A stretch of DNA of 64,000 nucleotides, from the NCBI GenBank assembly GCA_005473895.2, contig SRJI02000006.1:62001-126000 (forward strand), in the 5' to 3' direction. A program made the translations under genes and the position numbers. Below are positions 1 through 9,684 of the stretch, piece by piece. The stretch's first letter is position 1; every line of letters begins with the position of its first letter. Under the pieces are notes generated by a model. That model was not told the DNA's origin and did no database searches. It saw only the letters and a program-made list of their open reading frames with translations. This DNA comes from Carideicomes alvinocaridis (lineage in GTDB: Bacteria; Pseudomonadota; Alphaproteobacteria; Rhodobacterales; Rhodobacteraceae).

Positions 1-1886
1 GCGCGATCCTCCATCAGGGCGATGTCGTTGATGTCGGGCACCTTGGAACAGCCCACCCCCTGGTCCACCCAACGGACAACATAGCCCAGGATGCCCTGCG
101 CGTTGTTCTCGATCTCGCGGGCGATCTCGTCCTCGGACAGGTTGCGGCCGGCCATCAGCGGGATCGTCAGCAGATCCTCCAGCCGGGCGCGCGGCCCGCC
201 CTGCTTCAGCTCGGCCTGGCGGGCCGGCACGTCCACCGCGTGGTAATGGGTGGCATGCAGCGTCGCGGCGGTGGGGGACGGCACCCAGGCGCAGTTGGCG
301 CCGGACCGGGGATGGCCGATCTTGGCCTCCAGCATGTCCGCCATGCGGTCGGGCATGGCCCACATGCCCTTGCCGATCTGCGCCTTTCCCTGCAGCCCGC
401 AGGCAAGGCCCACATCGACGTTACGGTCCTCGTAGGCCTCGATCCAGGCGGCGCCCTTCATCTCGCCCTTGGGGATCATCGCGCCGGCTTCCATGGAGGT
501 GTGGATCTCGTCCCCCGTCCGGTCGAGGAAGCCGGTATTGATGAAGCAGACCCGCGCCTTGGCCGCGCGGATGCATTCCTTGAGGTTGACGCTCGTGCGC
601 CGCTCCTCGTCCATGATGCCGATCTTGACCGTGTTCGGCGCGAGGCCGAGGGCACGCTCCACCCGGGTGAAGATCGCGTCGGCAAAGGCCACCTCGTCGG
701 GGCCGTGCATCTTGGGCTTGACCACGTAGACCGACCCGGCCTCGGAATTGCGGGGGCCTTCCGTCTTCTTCAGGTCGTGCATGGCGATCATCACGGTGCA
801 GATCGCGTCCATCAGCCCTTCGAAGACCTCGTCGCCCTCGCGGTCCAGCACCGCCGGGTTGGTCATCAGGTGGCCGACGTTGCGCACCAGCATCAGCGAG
901 CGGCCCCTGACCGGCACCTCCGACCCGTCCGGCGCGGTGAAGACGCGGTCGTCATGCAGGCGGCGGGTGAAGGTAGTGCCGCCCTTGCTGACCTCCTCCG
1001 CCAGGTCGCCCTTCATCAGGCCCAGCCAGTTGCGGTAGGCCAGCGCCTTGTCCTCGGCATCGACGCAGGCCACGGAATCCTCGCAATCCATGATGGCCGA
1101 GACCGCGGATTCCAGCCGCAGATCGGCGATATGGGCGGGGTCGTCGCGGCCGATCCGGTGTTCGGGGTCGACCACCAGCTCGATCTTCAGCGCGTGGTTC
1201 TCGAACAGGAAGCTGCGGGTCGCGCCCTGCTCCGCCTGGCCGAGATATTGCGCGGGGTCCTGCAGCCCGACGGTGCCGGAGGCTGTGGTCACCGTCAGCG
1301 CGCCCTCCTCCACCGAAAGCGCCGTCGCCTGCGCCCAGCTTCCGCCGGCAAGCGGCAGCGTGCGATCAAGAAAGCCCTTGGCCCATTCGATCACGCGCGC
1401 CCCGCGCTTTGGATCGTAGCCCCCGCCCTGCGGCAGGTCGCCCAGCGCGTCGGTGCCGTACAGCGCGTCGTAGAGCGAGCCCCAGCGCGCATTGGCGGCG
1501 TTCAGGGCAAAGCGGGCATTGGTGATCGGCACCACCAGTTGCGGCCCGGGGATGATCGCGATTTCCGGGTCCACGTTCTGCGTCTCGACGGCAAAATCCG
1601 GTCCCTCGGGCAGGAGATAGCCGATCTCCTCCAGGAAGGAGCGGTACTCTACCGGATCGATGGCGCCGTTGCGCCGGGCCAGGTGCCAGTTGTCGATCCG
1701 CTCCTGCATGCTCGTGCGCAGGTCCAGCAGGCGGCGGTTCTCCGGCCCCAGTTCGTGGACGAGATCGGAAAAGCCCTTCCAGAAGGTTGCCGGCTCGACG
1801 CCGGTGCCCGGCAGCGCCTCTGCTTCGATGAAGCGGGCCAGCTCCGCGGCCACCTGCAATCCTTCGCGTTCCACCCGTTCGGTCAT
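1..1886 (-). CDS. glcB: Malate synthase G (partial, C-terminus beyond window)
   Basis: Condenses glyoxylate and acetyl-CoA to malate in the cytoplasm. The start is ATG at 1886, read leftwards, with a GGACGG-type ribosome site just upstream; about 628 codons lie in the window. The translation is collinear with the long G isoform (usually about 720 aa): an N-terminal helical clasp ([17 protein letters not shown]), a barrel segment with [16 protein letters not shown], then [10 protein letters not shown] and [16 protein letters not shown]. The last two carry the acidic residues that bind Mg in the known enzyme. Roughly the last 90 residues lie off the left edge. No glycolate oxidase or isocitrate lyase gene is visible nearby. 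Seen: motifs and length. Known: enzyme function. High confidence. Confidence 0.96.
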   Translation of the reverse strand, partial: MTERVEREGLQVAAELARFIEAEALPGTGVEPATFWKGFSDLVHELGPENRRLLDLRTSMQERIDNWHLARRNGAIDPVEYRSFLEEIGYLLPEGPDFAVETQNVDPEIAIIPGPQLVVPITNARFALNAANARWGSLYDALYGTDALGDLPQGGGYDPKRGARVIEWAKGFLDRTLPLAGGSWAQATALSVEEGALTVTTASGTVGLQDPAQYLGQAEQGATRSFLFENHALKIELVVDPEHRIGRDDPAHIADLRLESAVSAIMDCEDSVACVDAEDKALAYRNWLGLMKGDLAEEVSKGGTTFTRRLHDDRVFTAPDGSEVPVRGRSLMLVRNVGHLMTNPAVLDREGDEVFEGLMDAICTVMIAMHDLKKTEGPRNSEAGSVYVVKPKMHGPDEVAFADAIFTRVERALGLAPNTVKIGIMDEERRTSVNLKECIRAAKARVCFINTGFLDRTGDEIHTSMEAGAMIPKGEMKGAAWIEAYEDRNVDVGLACGLQGKAQIGKGMWAMPDRMADMLEAKIGHPRSGANCAWVPSPTAATLHATHYHAVDVPARQAELKQGGPRARLEDLLTIPLMAGRNLSEDEIAREIENNAQGILGYVVRWVDQGVGCSKVPDINDIALMEDR

Positions 1887-2030
1887 TATCCGTCCTGTCC
1901 CTCGATCTGCGTTTCGTCACAAAATGGAACGGAAGTTTCCGATAGGCAACAGAGCAGCGGGCAGGAATTGCCTCGTCCGGACTACAAGTGCTTCGCGGCG
2001 GAATTGTTAGTCACATGCCTAAGTTTTCTC

Positions 2031-2079
2031 TTGCCGACTCGGGGCCAGACGCGCATTACTTAGCCATTGCCCTAAGTAA
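2031..2079 (+). promoter_or_regulatory. Candidate ArsR-operon promoter and operator
   Basis: A perfect inverted repeat with 8-bp arms, TTACTTAG-N8-CTAAGTAA, spans 2056-2079, ten bases before the ArsR start codon. A possible sigma-70 promoter overlaps it: TTGCCG at 2031-2036 and ATTACT at 2055-2060, spaced 18 bp. A further half site, CCTAAGT, lies near 2019. ArsR-family repressors commonly bind such palindromes in their own promoters, so autoregulation is the natural inference. The -10 match is weak. Confidence 0.55.
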
Positions 2080-2088
2080 AGCGCCGCC

Positions 2089-2448
2089 ATGAACCTCGCC
2101 CCCGGTCAGCTCGACACCCTGTTCACCGCGCTCGGCGATCCGACGCGGCGCGCGATGCTCGAGCGGCTGGCCCGCGGCCCGGCCACCGTGACCGAGCTCG
2201 CGGCGCCGGCCGGGATGGCCCTGCCCTCCTTCATGGCGCATCTGCGGCGGCTGGAGGCGGCCGGGCTGGTCACCACCCGCAAGGAAGGCCGGGTGCGGCA
2301 CGTGGAGCTGGTGCCCGGCGCCTTCACCCCCGTGCGCGGCTGGCTGGAGGAGCAGCGCGCGCTCTGGGAAGGCCGGCTCGACCGGCTGGACGATTATGTC
2401 ACGAGGCTGATGAAGGAACGCGACAATGGAACTGGACCCGAAGACTGA
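2089..2448 (+). CDS. ArsR-family winged-helix transcriptional regulator
   Basis: A 119-aa ArsR/SmtB-type regulator. Residues 1-90 form the winged helix: LDTLFTALGDPTRRAMLERL is the typical first helices, TVTELAAPAGMALPSFMAHL the helix-turn-helix, and LVTTRKEGRVRHVEL the wing. The C-terminal helix (WLEEQRALWEGRLDRLDDYV) is of the sort found in the metal-free ArsR subgroup paired with SRPBCC/AHSA1 proteins. No cysteine or histidine metal cluster is seen, so metal sensing is unlikely. The gene overlaps the next SRPBCC gene by 23 bp, indicating one operon. No strong Shine-Dalgarno sequence precedes the ATG. It probably represses its own operon through the palindrome just upstream (inference). Ligand unknown. 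Confidence 0.9.
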   Translation: MNLAPGQLDTLFTALGDPTRRAMLERLARGPATVTELAAPAGMALPSFMAHLRRLEAAGLVTTRKEGRVRHVELVPGAFTPVRGWLEEQRALWEGRLDRLDDYVTRLMKERDNGTGPED

Positions 2449-2896
2449 CCTCAGCTTCACCCGAACGCTGGAGGCCCCGCGCGACCTGATCTGGGAATGC
2501 TGGACCAGCGAGGAACATATCCCGCACTGGTTCATCCCGCGCCCGCACAGGATCGCCGCAGTCGAGATCGACCTGCGCGTCGGCGGCGCCTTCAACACCA
2601 CGATGGAGGTCGAGGGCAAGCTGATGGAGAACAGGGGCGTCTGGCTGGAGGTGGAGCCGCTTCGCAGGCTCGTTTTCACCGACGGGTACGAGACCGGCTG
2701 GAAACCGGCGCCCGATCCTTTCATGACCGCCATCGTCGAGATGGAGGATGCCGGCGAGGGTCGCACGCTCTATACCGCCACCGCGCGGCACCGCAGCGCG
2801 GACTCTGCCAAGCGGCACGAAGAGATGGGCTTCTACGATGGCTGGGGCACCGTCGCGGACCAGCTTGCCGAATATGCCCGGAGTCTTGCGAAATGA
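2426..2896 (+). CDS. SRPBCC (AHSA1-like) domain protein, first of pair
   Basis: A 156-aa single-domain START/Bet v1-like protein of the AHSA1 (activator of Hsp90 ATPase homologue 1-like) family. Hallmarks are the opening strand FTRTLEAPRDLIWECWTS, the conserved PHWFIPRPHR stretch, DLRVGGAFNTTMEVEGK, and the closing helix EMGFYDGWGTVADQLAEYARS. Such proteins bind small hydrophobic ligands; the substrate cannot be inferred. The start lies inside the ArsR gene (23-bp overlap) and the stop overlaps the next start as ATGA, so all three genes should be translationally coupled. ArsR-SRPBCC pairs are a widespread arrangement of unresolved physiological role. Confidence 0.88.
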   Translation: MELDPKTDLSFTRTLEAPRDLIWECWTSEEHIPHWFIPRPHRIAAVEIDLRVGGAFNTTMEVEGKLMENRGVWLEVEPLRRLVFTDGYETGWKPAPDPFMTAIVEMEDAGEGRTLYTATARHRSADSAKRHEEMGFYDGWGTVADQLAEYARSLAK

Positions 2897-3351
2897 CCGA
2901 CGATGCCGACCGCACAATGGTGCTTACCCGCGACATCCCGGCCCCTGTCGGGCTTGTCTGGCAGGCCTGGACCGATCCCGACCGCCTGCCGCTCTGGTGG
3001 GGACCGGAGGGGTTTTCCTGCCGCACCCACCGCATCGACCTGCGCGACGGGGGCGAATGGGTCTTCGACATGATCGGCCCCGACGGGACGGTCTTTCCCA
3101 ACCACCATGACGCGCTCCGCTACGAGCACGAGGCGCGGATCAGCTACATCCTGCGGTGGGGCGAGAACGGGCCGGAACATGCCCGCGCCTCCGTCCGGTT
3201 CGAGGATCTCGGCGCGCAGACCCGCGTCACCCTCAACATGACCTTTCTCACCGTCGAGGAATTCCGCACCGCGCAGGGGTTCGGCGCCGAAGCGCTCGGC
3301 CAGCAGACCCTGGCCAAGCTGGAACGCGCGGTCGCGGAATCCGACGCATAG
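2893..3351 (+). CDS. SRPBCC (AHSA1-like) domain protein, second of pair
   Basis: A 152-aa AHSA1-like protein that starts at the ATG overlapping the previous stop (ATGA). It opens with LTRDIPAPVGLVWQAWTDPD, followed by LPLWWGPEGFSCRTH, DLRDGGEWVFDMIGPDG, and a final helix with EALGQQTLAKLERAVAE. The WWGPEGF and G(T/G)xWxFxMxGPDG patterns are typical of the family. It is a paralogue of the gene before it but clearly diverged, which suggests an old duplication and possibly a heterodimer or two ligands (inference). A longer reading frame runs upstream in this phase through the first SRPBCC gene, but the overlap and family length favour 2893. Confidence 0.87.
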   Translation: MTDDADRTMVLTRDIPAPVGLVWQAWTDPDRLPLWWGPEGFSCRTHRIDLRDGGEWVFDMIGPDGTVFPNHHDALRYEHEARISYILRWGENGPEHARASVRFEDLGAQTRVTLNMTFLTVEEFRTAQGFGAEALGQQTLAKLERAVAESDA

Positions 3352-3362
3352 CAGGCGCATGC

Positions 3363-3396
3363 AAAACGCCGCGCGGGCCAAGTGGCCGGCGCGGCG
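3363..3396 (-). terminator. Intrinsic terminator of the small membrane-protein gene
   Basis: A 13-bp stem with one mismatch and an AAGT loop (arms 3367-3379 and 3384-3396) is followed on the minus strand by TTTT (3363-3366). It lies between the convergent SRPBCC operon and the 3422-3676 gene. The T-run sits on the minus-strand side. Confidence 0.7.
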
Positions 3397-3421
3397 CCAT
3401 GAATCCCGTTGAAAGAGAGGA

Positions 3422-3676
3422 TCACTCCTCGGGTTGGGTGGTCTGCTCCAAGGCGCGTTCGGTATTTTCCGCGCCGGTATCCTGTTGCTCCACCTCGCCG
3501 GTGCGATCGTCGATCTGCGGCTCGTTGTTGCCCTCCGGCGCCGTGGAATAGACGGCCAGCCAGATCAGCCAGCCCACGAACAGCAGCAGGACGACAACGA
3601 TCGACCCCTTCACACCGAACAGTGCTGGCTTGTGACGTTTTTCCTCTTTCTCGACATTGGTATCGGGGGCTGACAT
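3422..3676 (-). CDS. Small single-pass membrane protein of unknown function
   Basis: An 84-aa protein. The start is the ATG at 3676, chosen because AAAGGAG sits 7 bases upstream; the longer reading frame to 3793 has no such site and overlaps the pepN leader. The N-terminus is charged (NVEKEEKRHKPALFG), then one hydrophobic helix (residues about 25-48, SIVVVLLLFVGWLIWLAVY), then an acidic Glu/Gln/Thr-rich tail. This predicts an inner-membrane anchor with a disordered tail, probably periplasmic. I do not recognise the family. It is transcribed divergently from pepN and ends at an intrinsic terminator. Confidence 0.72.
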   Translation of the reverse strand: MSAPDTNVEKEEKRHKPALFGVKGSIVVVLLLFVGWLIWLAVYSTAPEGNNEPQIDDRTGEVEQQDTGAENTERALEQTTQPEE

Positions 3677-3806
3677 GCTGACACTCCTTTCCCCTGCCTG
3701 CGTTCGAGACGCCATCGTCGGCGCCCGTTGAGACAGGAACGTCTGCAGCGGGAAAAGGTTCGGCCCGATCACGCCGTCGTCACCCGGATTCATGGGAGCA
3801 TGCAGA

Positions 3807-6362
3807 ATGAAAGACGCCTCGCCGCAGACGTTTTACCTCAAGGATTACAAGCCCTTCGGCTGGACGATCGAGGAGGTGCAGCTGACCTTTCGGCTGGATC
3901 CCGCCGCCACGCGGGTGATCAGCCGGATCCGTTTCGTCCCGCGCGGCGACGCTCCGGCCGAGCGGTTCTTCCTCCACGGCGAGGATCTGCGCCTGGTCTC
4001 CGCCCGGATCGACGGGCAGGAGGTGACGCCCGAGGTAACATCCGAGGGGCTGCGCTGCGACGTGCCGGACGCGCCTTTCACCTGGGAGGCCGAGGTGGAG
4101 ATCGCGCCGGCCGAGAACACAGCGCTCGAAGGGCTCTACATGTCGAACGGCATGTATTGCACCCAATGCGAGGCCGAGGGCTTTCGCAAGATCACCTATT
4201 ACCCGGACCGCCCCGACGTGATGGCCCCCTTCTCCGTCCGGATCGAGGGCCCCGAGCCGGTGAAACTGTCGAACGGCAACCCGTCGGGCGCGGGCGACGG
4301 CTGGGCCGAGTGGCGCGACCCCTGGCCCAAGCCCGCCTACCTCTTCGCGCTGGTGGCGGGCGAGCTGGTCAACCATCCCGGCCGGTTCACCACCCGTTCG
4401 GGCAAGGAGGTGGAGCTGAATGTCTGGGTCCGCCCCGGGGACGAGCACAAATGCGCCTGGGCCATGGAAGCGCTGAAGAAGTCGATGAAGTGGGACGAGG
4501 ACGTCTATGGCCGGGAATACGACCTCGACGTCTTCAACATCGTCGCGGTGGACGATTTCAACATGGGCGCGATGGAGAACAAGGGGCTGAACATCTTCAA
4601 CTCCTCCGCGGTGCTCGCCTCGCCCGAGACCTCGACCGACGCCAATTTCGAGCGCATCGAGGGGATCATCGCGCATGAGTATTTCCACAACTGGACCGGC
4701 AACCGCATCACCTGCCGCGACTGGTTCCAGCTGTGCCTGAAGGAGGGGCTGACCGTCTTCCGCGACAGCCAGTTCACCGCCGACATGCGCTCGGCCCCGG
4801 TCAAGCGGATCGGCGACGTGGCGGCGCTGCGCGCGCGGCAATTCCCCGAGGACCAGGGCCCGCTCAGTCACCCGGTGCGGCCCGAGGCCTACCAGGAGAT
4901 CAACAACTTCTACACCGCCACGATCTACGAGAAGGGCGCCGAGGTGATCGGCATGCTCAAGCGTCTGGTGGGCGACGACGGTTACAAGAAGGCGCTCGAC
5001 CTCTATTTCGAGCGGCATGACGGCGACGCGGCCACGATCGAGGACTGGCTGAAGGTCTTCGAGGATGCGACGGGCCGGGACCTGTCCCAGTTCAAGCGCT
5101 GGTACTCGCAATCCGGCACCCCGCGACTGAACGTGGAAGAATCTTTCGACAACGGCACTTACACCCTGACCTTCACGCAGGAGACGAAGCCGACGCCGGG
5201 CCAGCCCGACAAGGCGCCGCAGGTCCTCCCCATCGCGGTGGGCCTGCTGGGCCAGAACGGCGACGAGGTGGCCGAGACCCGCATCCTGGAGATGACCGAG
5301 GCCCGCCAGAGCTTCACCTTCGAGGGGCTGGGCGCGAAGCCGATCCCGTCGATCCTGCGCGACTTCTCCGCCCCGGTGGTGCTGGAGCGCACGACGACGC
5401 CCCGCGAGCGCGCCTTCCTGCTGGCCCATGACACCGACCCCTTCAACCGGTGGGAGGCCGGCCGGTCGCTGGCGCGCGAGGTGCTGCTGGGCATGATCCG
5501 CGGCGAGGAGGCGGAGGCCCCGCTCTGGCTGGACGGGGTGAAGTCGGTGCTGCGGGACGAGACCCTCGACCCCGCCTTCCGCGCCCAGGTCCTGTCGCTG
5601 CCCACGGAATCGGAACTGGCGAACGCGATCTTCGAGGCGGGCGAAACCCCCGACCCCATGGCCATCTGGGAGGCGCGCGAGGCGCTGCGCCAGCGGCTGG
5701 CCGAGGGGCTGCAGGACATCGCGCCCCCGCTCTACGCCGAGATGCAGGTCGAAGGCCCCTACTCGCCCGAGGCCGGCCCGGCGGGCAAGCGGGCGCTGGC
5801 GGGGGCGCTGTTGGCCCTGCTCACCCGGCTCGACGGTGGCACCACGGCGCGGGCGCAGTACCAGCGCGCCGACAACATGACGCTTCAACTGGGCGCGCTG
5901 GCCTGCCTGCTGGATGCGGGCACCGGCGAGGCCGAGCTGCGCGCCTTCCACGACCAGTGGCAGGACGACCGGCTGGTGATGGACAAGTGGTTCATGCTGC
6001 AGGTCTCCTGCGCCGCGCCCGAGGCGACGGCCGAGACGGCGCGGGAGCTGACCGAGCATCCGGCCTTCGACTGGAAGAACCCCAACCGCTTCCGCTCGGT
6101 GATGGGCGCGCTGGCAGGGAACCATGCGGGCTTCCACGACCCGTCGGGGGCGTCCTACGACCTGCTGGCCGACTGGCTGATCAGGCTCGACCCGGTGAAT
6201 CCGCAGACCACGGCACGCATGTCCACCGCCTTCCAGACATGGCGGCGCTACGACGAAACCCGCCGCGAAAAGGCCGAGGCCGCCCTGCGCCGCATCGCCG
6301 ACACCCCGGGGCTGAGCCGCGACACATCGGAGATGGTGGCACGCCTGCTGGACGGCGCCTGA
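3807..6362 (+). CDS. pepN: Aminopeptidase N (M1 family)
   Basis: Broad-specificity cytoplasmic zinc aminopeptidase that trims N-terminal residues from peptides. 851 aa from the ATG at 3807, which has GGGAG 8 bases upstream; an in-frame ATG at 3792 lacks this spacing. The N-terminal beta-saddle domain runs to about residue 190. The exopeptidase motif GAMEN is at 254-258 and the zinc site HEYFH at 290-294, followed by NWTGNRITCRDWFQL and the third zinc ligand in LKEGLTVF. The remainder is the helical C-terminal domain of the E. coli-type enzyme (about 870 aa in the family). It stands alone, divergent from a small membrane-protein gene. High confidence. Confidence 0.96.
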   Translation: MKDASPQTFYLKDYKPFGWTIEEVQLTFRLDPAATRVISRIRFVPRGDAPAERFFLHGEDLRLVSARIDGQEVTPEVTSEGLRCDVPDAPFTWEAEVEIAPAENTALEGLYMSNGMYCTQCEAEGFRKITYYPDRPDVMAPFSVRIEGPEPVKLSNGNPSGAGDGWAEWRDPWPKPAYLFALVAGELVNHPGRFTTRSGKEVELNVWVRPGDEHKCAWAMEALKKSMKWDEDVYGREYDLDVFNIVAVDDFNMGAMENKGLNIFNSSAVLASPETSTDANFERIEGIIAHEYFHNWTGNRITCRDWFQLCLKEGLTVFRDSQFTADMRSAPVKRIGDVAALRARQFPEDQGPLSHPVRPEAYQEINNFYTATIYEKGAEVIGMLKRLVGDDGYKKALDLYFERHDGDAATIEDWLKVFEDATGRDLSQFKRWYSQSGTPRLNVEESFDNGTYTLTFTQETKPTPGQPDKAPQVLPIAVGLLGQNGDEVAETRILEMTEARQSFTFEGLGAKPIPSILRDFSAPVVLERTTTPRERAFLLAHDTDPFNRWEAGRSLAREVLLGMIRGEEAEAPLWLDGVKSVLRDETLDPAFRAQVLSLPTESELANAIFEAGETPDPMAIWEAREALRQRLAEGLQDIAPPLYAEMQVEGPYSPEAGPAGKRALAGALLALLTRLDGGTTARAQYQRADNMTLQLGALACLLDAGTGEAELRAFHDQWQDDRLVMDKWFMLQVSCAAPEATAETARELTEHPAFDWKNPNRFRSVMGALAGNHAGFHDPSGASYDLLADWLIRLDPVNPQTTARMSTAFQTWRRYDETRREKAEAALRRIADTPGLSRDTSEMVARLLDGA

Positions 6363-6682
6363 GCCAGGGGCCAGCCCGGCGATGACGTTCCGCCGAAGCA
6401 GCGGGCGGGGGCGCGCCTGGCCGGCCTGCCCGTCCCGCGCGGGCCAGGTCCGGGGTGGCACCCCCCGCTGCCCGGCGGCTCATGCTCTCCCTCGCGCGTG
6501 CGTCCGTCGTCGGGCGCCAGCGCCTGCCCACCCGCCAGGACGAGAAACACCGCTCGCAAGAGGGCGACGCCGCCTCTGCCGACCTGTCCGCACAGACCCC
6601 CAAAAATTCCCGCAAGGGCCATGTTTAGGCCGCAAATCCCGACAATCCTCCCTGCGACCGAAGGTCCCTCGCCAGGGAAAGA
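6363..6682 (+). other. 320-bp intergenic region without a supported gene
   Basis: Between pepN and the 6683 gene. An open minus-strand frame starts with ATG near 6620 and encodes a hydrophobic stretch (GGVALLRAVFLVLAGGQ), but then continues into the antisense of pepN with low-complexity Gly/Pro/Arg sequence and shows no ribosome site, so I do not call it. No tRNA or obvious terminator was seen; the pepN terminator is not identifiable here. Confidence 0.4.
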
Positions 6683-8014
6683 GTGACAGTGTTTCAACGT
6701 ATGACCTCTCTCGGGCGGGAGATCCGCCGCGCTCGCAAGGTGGGCCGCAAGCCGCAGGCCCCCGGCACCCCCCAGGACCTTCCCGATCCGCGCGACCTGC
6801 TCGAGGGGCGGCTGGTCATCCCGGTGGCCGAGGTCAACGCCGAGGAACACGAGCGGGCAAGCCACCATGAACGCGGCCTCTACCTCGCGCGGCAGGACCG
6901 CTGGGACGAGCTGGGCGAAGCGCTGCGCCGGGCCGACCAGGCGCGGATGATGACCTCGGGCGGGATGGCGGTGGCCGATCTGCTGGCCTACGGGGCGCGC
7001 GCCGATGCCATGGCAACGATCCTGCCGGGCGATGGGCAGACCGCGCCGGCGACAGGCGGGCTGGCCCAGCTCGAGGAGGAGCTGGAGGAGAACGCGGGCG
7101 ATTACGGCGTCGCGCTGACCGTGGCCCTGGCCCATGTGGATGCCGGCTGGGCCTGGCGCGGGCCGGGCTGGACCCATGACATTCCGGCGGAAAAATTCGC
7201 GCGCTTCCGCGCCCATTTCGACCGTGCGGGCGAGATCCTCGACCGCTTCGACCCGTTCGAGCTCAATTCCGCCGCACTGGCCTCCGCCCGCTGTGCCTTG
7301 CTGGCCGGGATCGACGACCCCCGCGACCGGGTGGCGGACGATTTCGAGGACCTGATCGACCTCGACCCCGCCAATCCGCGCCACATGCGCAGCCTGGGCT
7401 ACCACATGCTGCCGCGCTGGTTCGGCAGCTACGAGACGCTGGAGGCGCAGGCCTGCCACACCGCCCGCCGCACCGCCGACATCTGGGGCGAAGGCGGTTA
7501 TGCCTGGACCTGGTTCGACGCGCTGGCCATCGATCCGCAGGCGCTGGCCCAGCTGGACGTGGAGCATTTCCTCGACGGGATGACCGACATCCTGATCACC
7601 CGCTCGGACCAGTATACCGCCAACCTGCTGGCCGCCTTCACCGGCGCGCTGATGGCCGCCGGCGCGACGCCCGACCTTCCGCCCGCGGCGGAGGGCGCGC
7701 GGGCCAAGCTGCACGAGGCCTTCGGCTGGGTCCTGCGCCACCACCTGGGCGAGGTGCATCCGCTGGTCTGGGCCGATGCGATGAACCGCTTCCGAACCGG
7801 CCCCGGCCTGGCGCCGCCCCGTTCCGGCGCCACCGAGCGCAGCGGCCATGCAAGGGCGCTGCAGACCATCGCGCGGGAATTCGGCACCGAGGCCGGGCCC
7901 GACCGCGCGCTGAGCGTCTCGCCGCGCGGCATCGGCATCGAGCCGGCCGCCCCCGCCCCCCGGCGGCCCGTCCGCGTCATGCGCCCCCGCCGCGGGACGC
8001 AAGCGGCGCATTGA
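6683..8014 (+). CDS. Conserved-looking hypothetical protein, mostly helical
   Basis: About 443 aa. The start is uncertain: GTG 6683 or GTG 6689 follow AGGGAAA at 6674-6680, with 6689 better spaced; an ATG at 6701 has no ribosome site. It has no signal peptide or membrane segment. The middle is rich in short helical units with Trp/Asp/His signatures ([52 protein letters not shown]), reminiscent of TPR-like or other alpha-solenoid proteins, and the C-terminus is basic and proline-rich. I do not recognise the family. It lies just upstream of gatB in the same direction, 58 bp apart, and may share its transcript. Confidence 0.75.
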   Translation: MTVFQRMTSLGREIRRARKVGRKPQAPGTPQDLPDPRDLLEGRLVIPVAEVNAEEHERASHHERGLYLARQDRWDELGEALRRADQARMMTSGGMAVADLLAYGARADAMATILPGDGQTAPATGGLAQLEEELEENAGDYGVALTVALAHVDAGWAWRGPGWTHDIPAEKFARFRAHFDRAGEILDRFDPFELNSAALASARCALLAGIDDPRDRVADDFEDLIDLDPANPRHMRSLGYHMLPRWFGSYETLEAQACHTARRTADIWGEGGYAWTWFDALAIDPQALAQLDVEHFLDGMTDILITRSDQYTANLLAAFTGALMAAGATPDLPPAAEGARAKLHEAFGWVLRHHLGEVHPLVWADAMNRFRTGPGLAPPRSGATERSGHARALQTIAREFGTEAGPDRALSVSPRGIGIEPAAPAPRRPVRVMRPRRGTQAAH

Positions 8015-8072
8015 ACCCGCCCGCCGCTTTGGCTATTGCCTGTGGCGGAATATTGCAGCCGCGGGACACCCC

Positions 8073-9584
8073 ATGCTCGACCTGACATACGACTCTCCCA
8101 AGCCCAAGGTGATCGCCGGGGCGAAACACGACTGGGAACTGGTGATCGGCATGGAGGTCCATGCCCAGATCTCCTCCAGGGCCAAGCTGTTCTCCGGCGC
8201 CTCCACCCGTTTCGGGGCGGAGCCCAATTCCAACGTCTCCTTCGTGGATGCGGCGATGCCGGGGATGCTGCCGGTGATCAACGAGTACTGCGTCGAGCAG
8301 GCGGTGCGCACCGGGCTCGGGCTCAAGGCGCAGATCAATCTCTGGAGCGCCTTCGACCGCAAGAACTATTTCTACCCCGACCAGCCTGCGGGCTACCAGA
8401 TTTCCCAGCTTTACCATCCGCTTGTCGGCGAGGGCGAGATCCTCGTGGACATGGAGCCGGGGATCGCGCGCAAGGTGCGGATCGAACGCATCCATGTCGA
8501 ACAGGATGCCGGCAAGTCGATCCACGACATGGATCCGGCGATGTCCTTCGTCGACCTCAACCGCGCCGGGGTGGCGCTGATGGAGATCGTGTCGCGCCCC
8601 GACATCCGCGGCCCCGAGGAGGCGGCCGCCTACATCACCAAGCTGCGCCAGATCCTGCGCTATCTCGGCACCTGCGACGGCAACATGCAGAACGGCAACC
8701 TGCGGGCGGATGTGAACGTCTCGGTCTGCCGGCCCGGCGCCTACGAGAAATACATGGAAACGCAGGATTTCGCCCATCTCGGCACCCGGTGCGAGATCAA
8801 GAACATGAACTCCATGCGCTTCATCCAGCTGGCCATCGACCACGAGGCCAAGCGCCAGATCGCCATCCTCGAGGGCGGCGGCACGGTGGAGCAGGAAACC
8901 CGGCTCTACGACCCCGACAAGAACGAGACCCGGTCGATGCGGTCCAAGGAAGAGGCGCACGACTACCGCTACTTCCCCGACCCCGACCTCCTGCCGCTGG
9001 AGATCGAACAGGGCTGGGTCGACGACATCAGGGCCGCCCTGCCCGAGCTGCCGGACGAGAAGAAGGCGCGTTTCGTCAAGGATTTCGGCCTGTCGGAATA
9101 CGACGCGAGCGTGCTGACCGCGGAACACGAGAACGCCGCCTATTTCGAGCAGGTGGCCGCGGGCAACGACGGCAAGCTGGCCGCCAACTGGGTCATCAAC
9201 GAGCTGTTCGGCCGGCTGAAGAAGGACGATCGCGATATCACCGACAGCCCGATCGCGCCCGAGAATCTCGGCCAGATCGTGGGCCTCATCAAGTCCGAGG
9301 AGATCTCGGGCAAGATCGCCAAGGACGTCTTCGAGATCGCCTATACCTCGGGCCGCGAGCCGCGCGAGATCGTGGAGACCGAGGGCATGAAGCAGGTCAC
9401 TGATACCGGCGCCATCGAGGCCGCGGTGGACGAGGTGATCGCCGCCAACCCGGCGCAGGTGGAAAAGGCAAAGGCCAATCCCAAGCTCGCCGGCTGGTTC
9501 GTCGGCCAGGTGATGAAGGCCACCGGCGGCAAGGCAAACCCCAAGGCGGTCAACGAGATCGTGCAGGCCAAGCTGGGGCTCTGA
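8073..9584 (+). CDS. gatB: Asp-tRNA(Asn)/Glu-tRNA(Gln) amidotransferase subunit B
   Basis: 503 aa. GatB binds and kinases the misacylated Glu-tRNA(Gln) or Asp-tRNA(Asn) in the GatCAB complex, using ammonia delivered from GatA. The N-terminal catalytic cradle begins with [20 protein letters not shown] and continues through [33 protein letters not shown] and [16 protein letters not shown], all diagnostic. The C-terminal YqeY-like tail domain (about 345-503) ends with [20 protein letters not shown]. Length fits the family. gatA and gatC are not in the window, so the subunits are not in one operon here. High confidence. Confidence 0.97.
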   Translation: MLDLTYDSPKPKVIAGAKHDWELVIGMEVHAQISSRAKLFSGASTRFGAEPNSNVSFVDAAMPGMLPVINEYCVEQAVRTGLGLKAQINLWSAFDRKNYFYPDQPAGYQISQLYHPLVGEGEILVDMEPGIARKVRIERIHVEQDAGKSIHDMDPAMSFVDLNRAGVALMEIVSRPDIRGPEEAAAYITKLRQILRYLGTCDGNMQNGNLRADVNVSVCRPGAYEKYMETQDFAHLGTRCEIKNMNSMRFIQLAIDHEAKRQIAILEGGGTVEQETRLYDPDKNETRSMRSKEEAHDYRYFPDPDLLPLEIEQGWVDDIRAALPELPDEKKARFVKDFGLSEYDASVLTAEHENAAYFEQVAAGNDGKLAANWVINELFGRLKKDDRDITDSPIAPENLGQIVGLIKSEEISGKIAKDVFEIAYTSGREPREIVETEGMKQVTDTGAIEAAVDEVIAANPAQVEKAKANPKLAGWFVGQVMKATGGKANPKAVNEIVQAKLGL

Positions 9585-9615
9585 TCCCCGGCCACGGGCC
9601 TGGCGGAGAGGGGGG

Positions 9616-9684
9616 CAAGGGGGCGCTGCCCCCTCGTCGCTGACGCTCCTCACCCCCGGGATATTTATGGTCAGAAGAAGCGGG
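9616..9684 (+). repeat. GC-rich intergenic repeat, copy A (GATATTTATGG tail)
   Basis: Core GGGGGCGCTGCCCCC, then TCGTCGC, CGCTCCTC, CCCCCGG and the tail ATATTTATGGTCAGAAGAAG. Near-identical copies occur at 40051, 42036 and 49953 in this window. It lies 30 bp after the gatB stop. A separate block at about 9793-9831 (CTTCATCTTGCCAGAAAAAC onward, then CCGCCGGAGGCTCCCGC) matches, inverted, the alternative tail seen in the 40051 copy. The gap 9585-9897 holds only this repeat material. Confidence 0.85.

Noticed and set aside
2056-2079. Inverted repeat before arsR as a terminator of glcB or of another gene
   Set aside because: No T-run, in front of a promoter-like pair, and no gene ends into it; operator is the better reading.
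3780-6461. 893-aa open frame opposite pepN
   Set aside because: It is the GC-rich antisense shadow of pepN: Arg/Gly/Leu-rich with no domain, and pepN is a clear family member.
6250-6620. Minus-strand frame with a hydrophobic start (GGVALLRAVFLVLAGG) between pepN and the 6683 gene
   Set aside because: It continues as low-complexity sequence into the pepN antisense and has no ribosome site.
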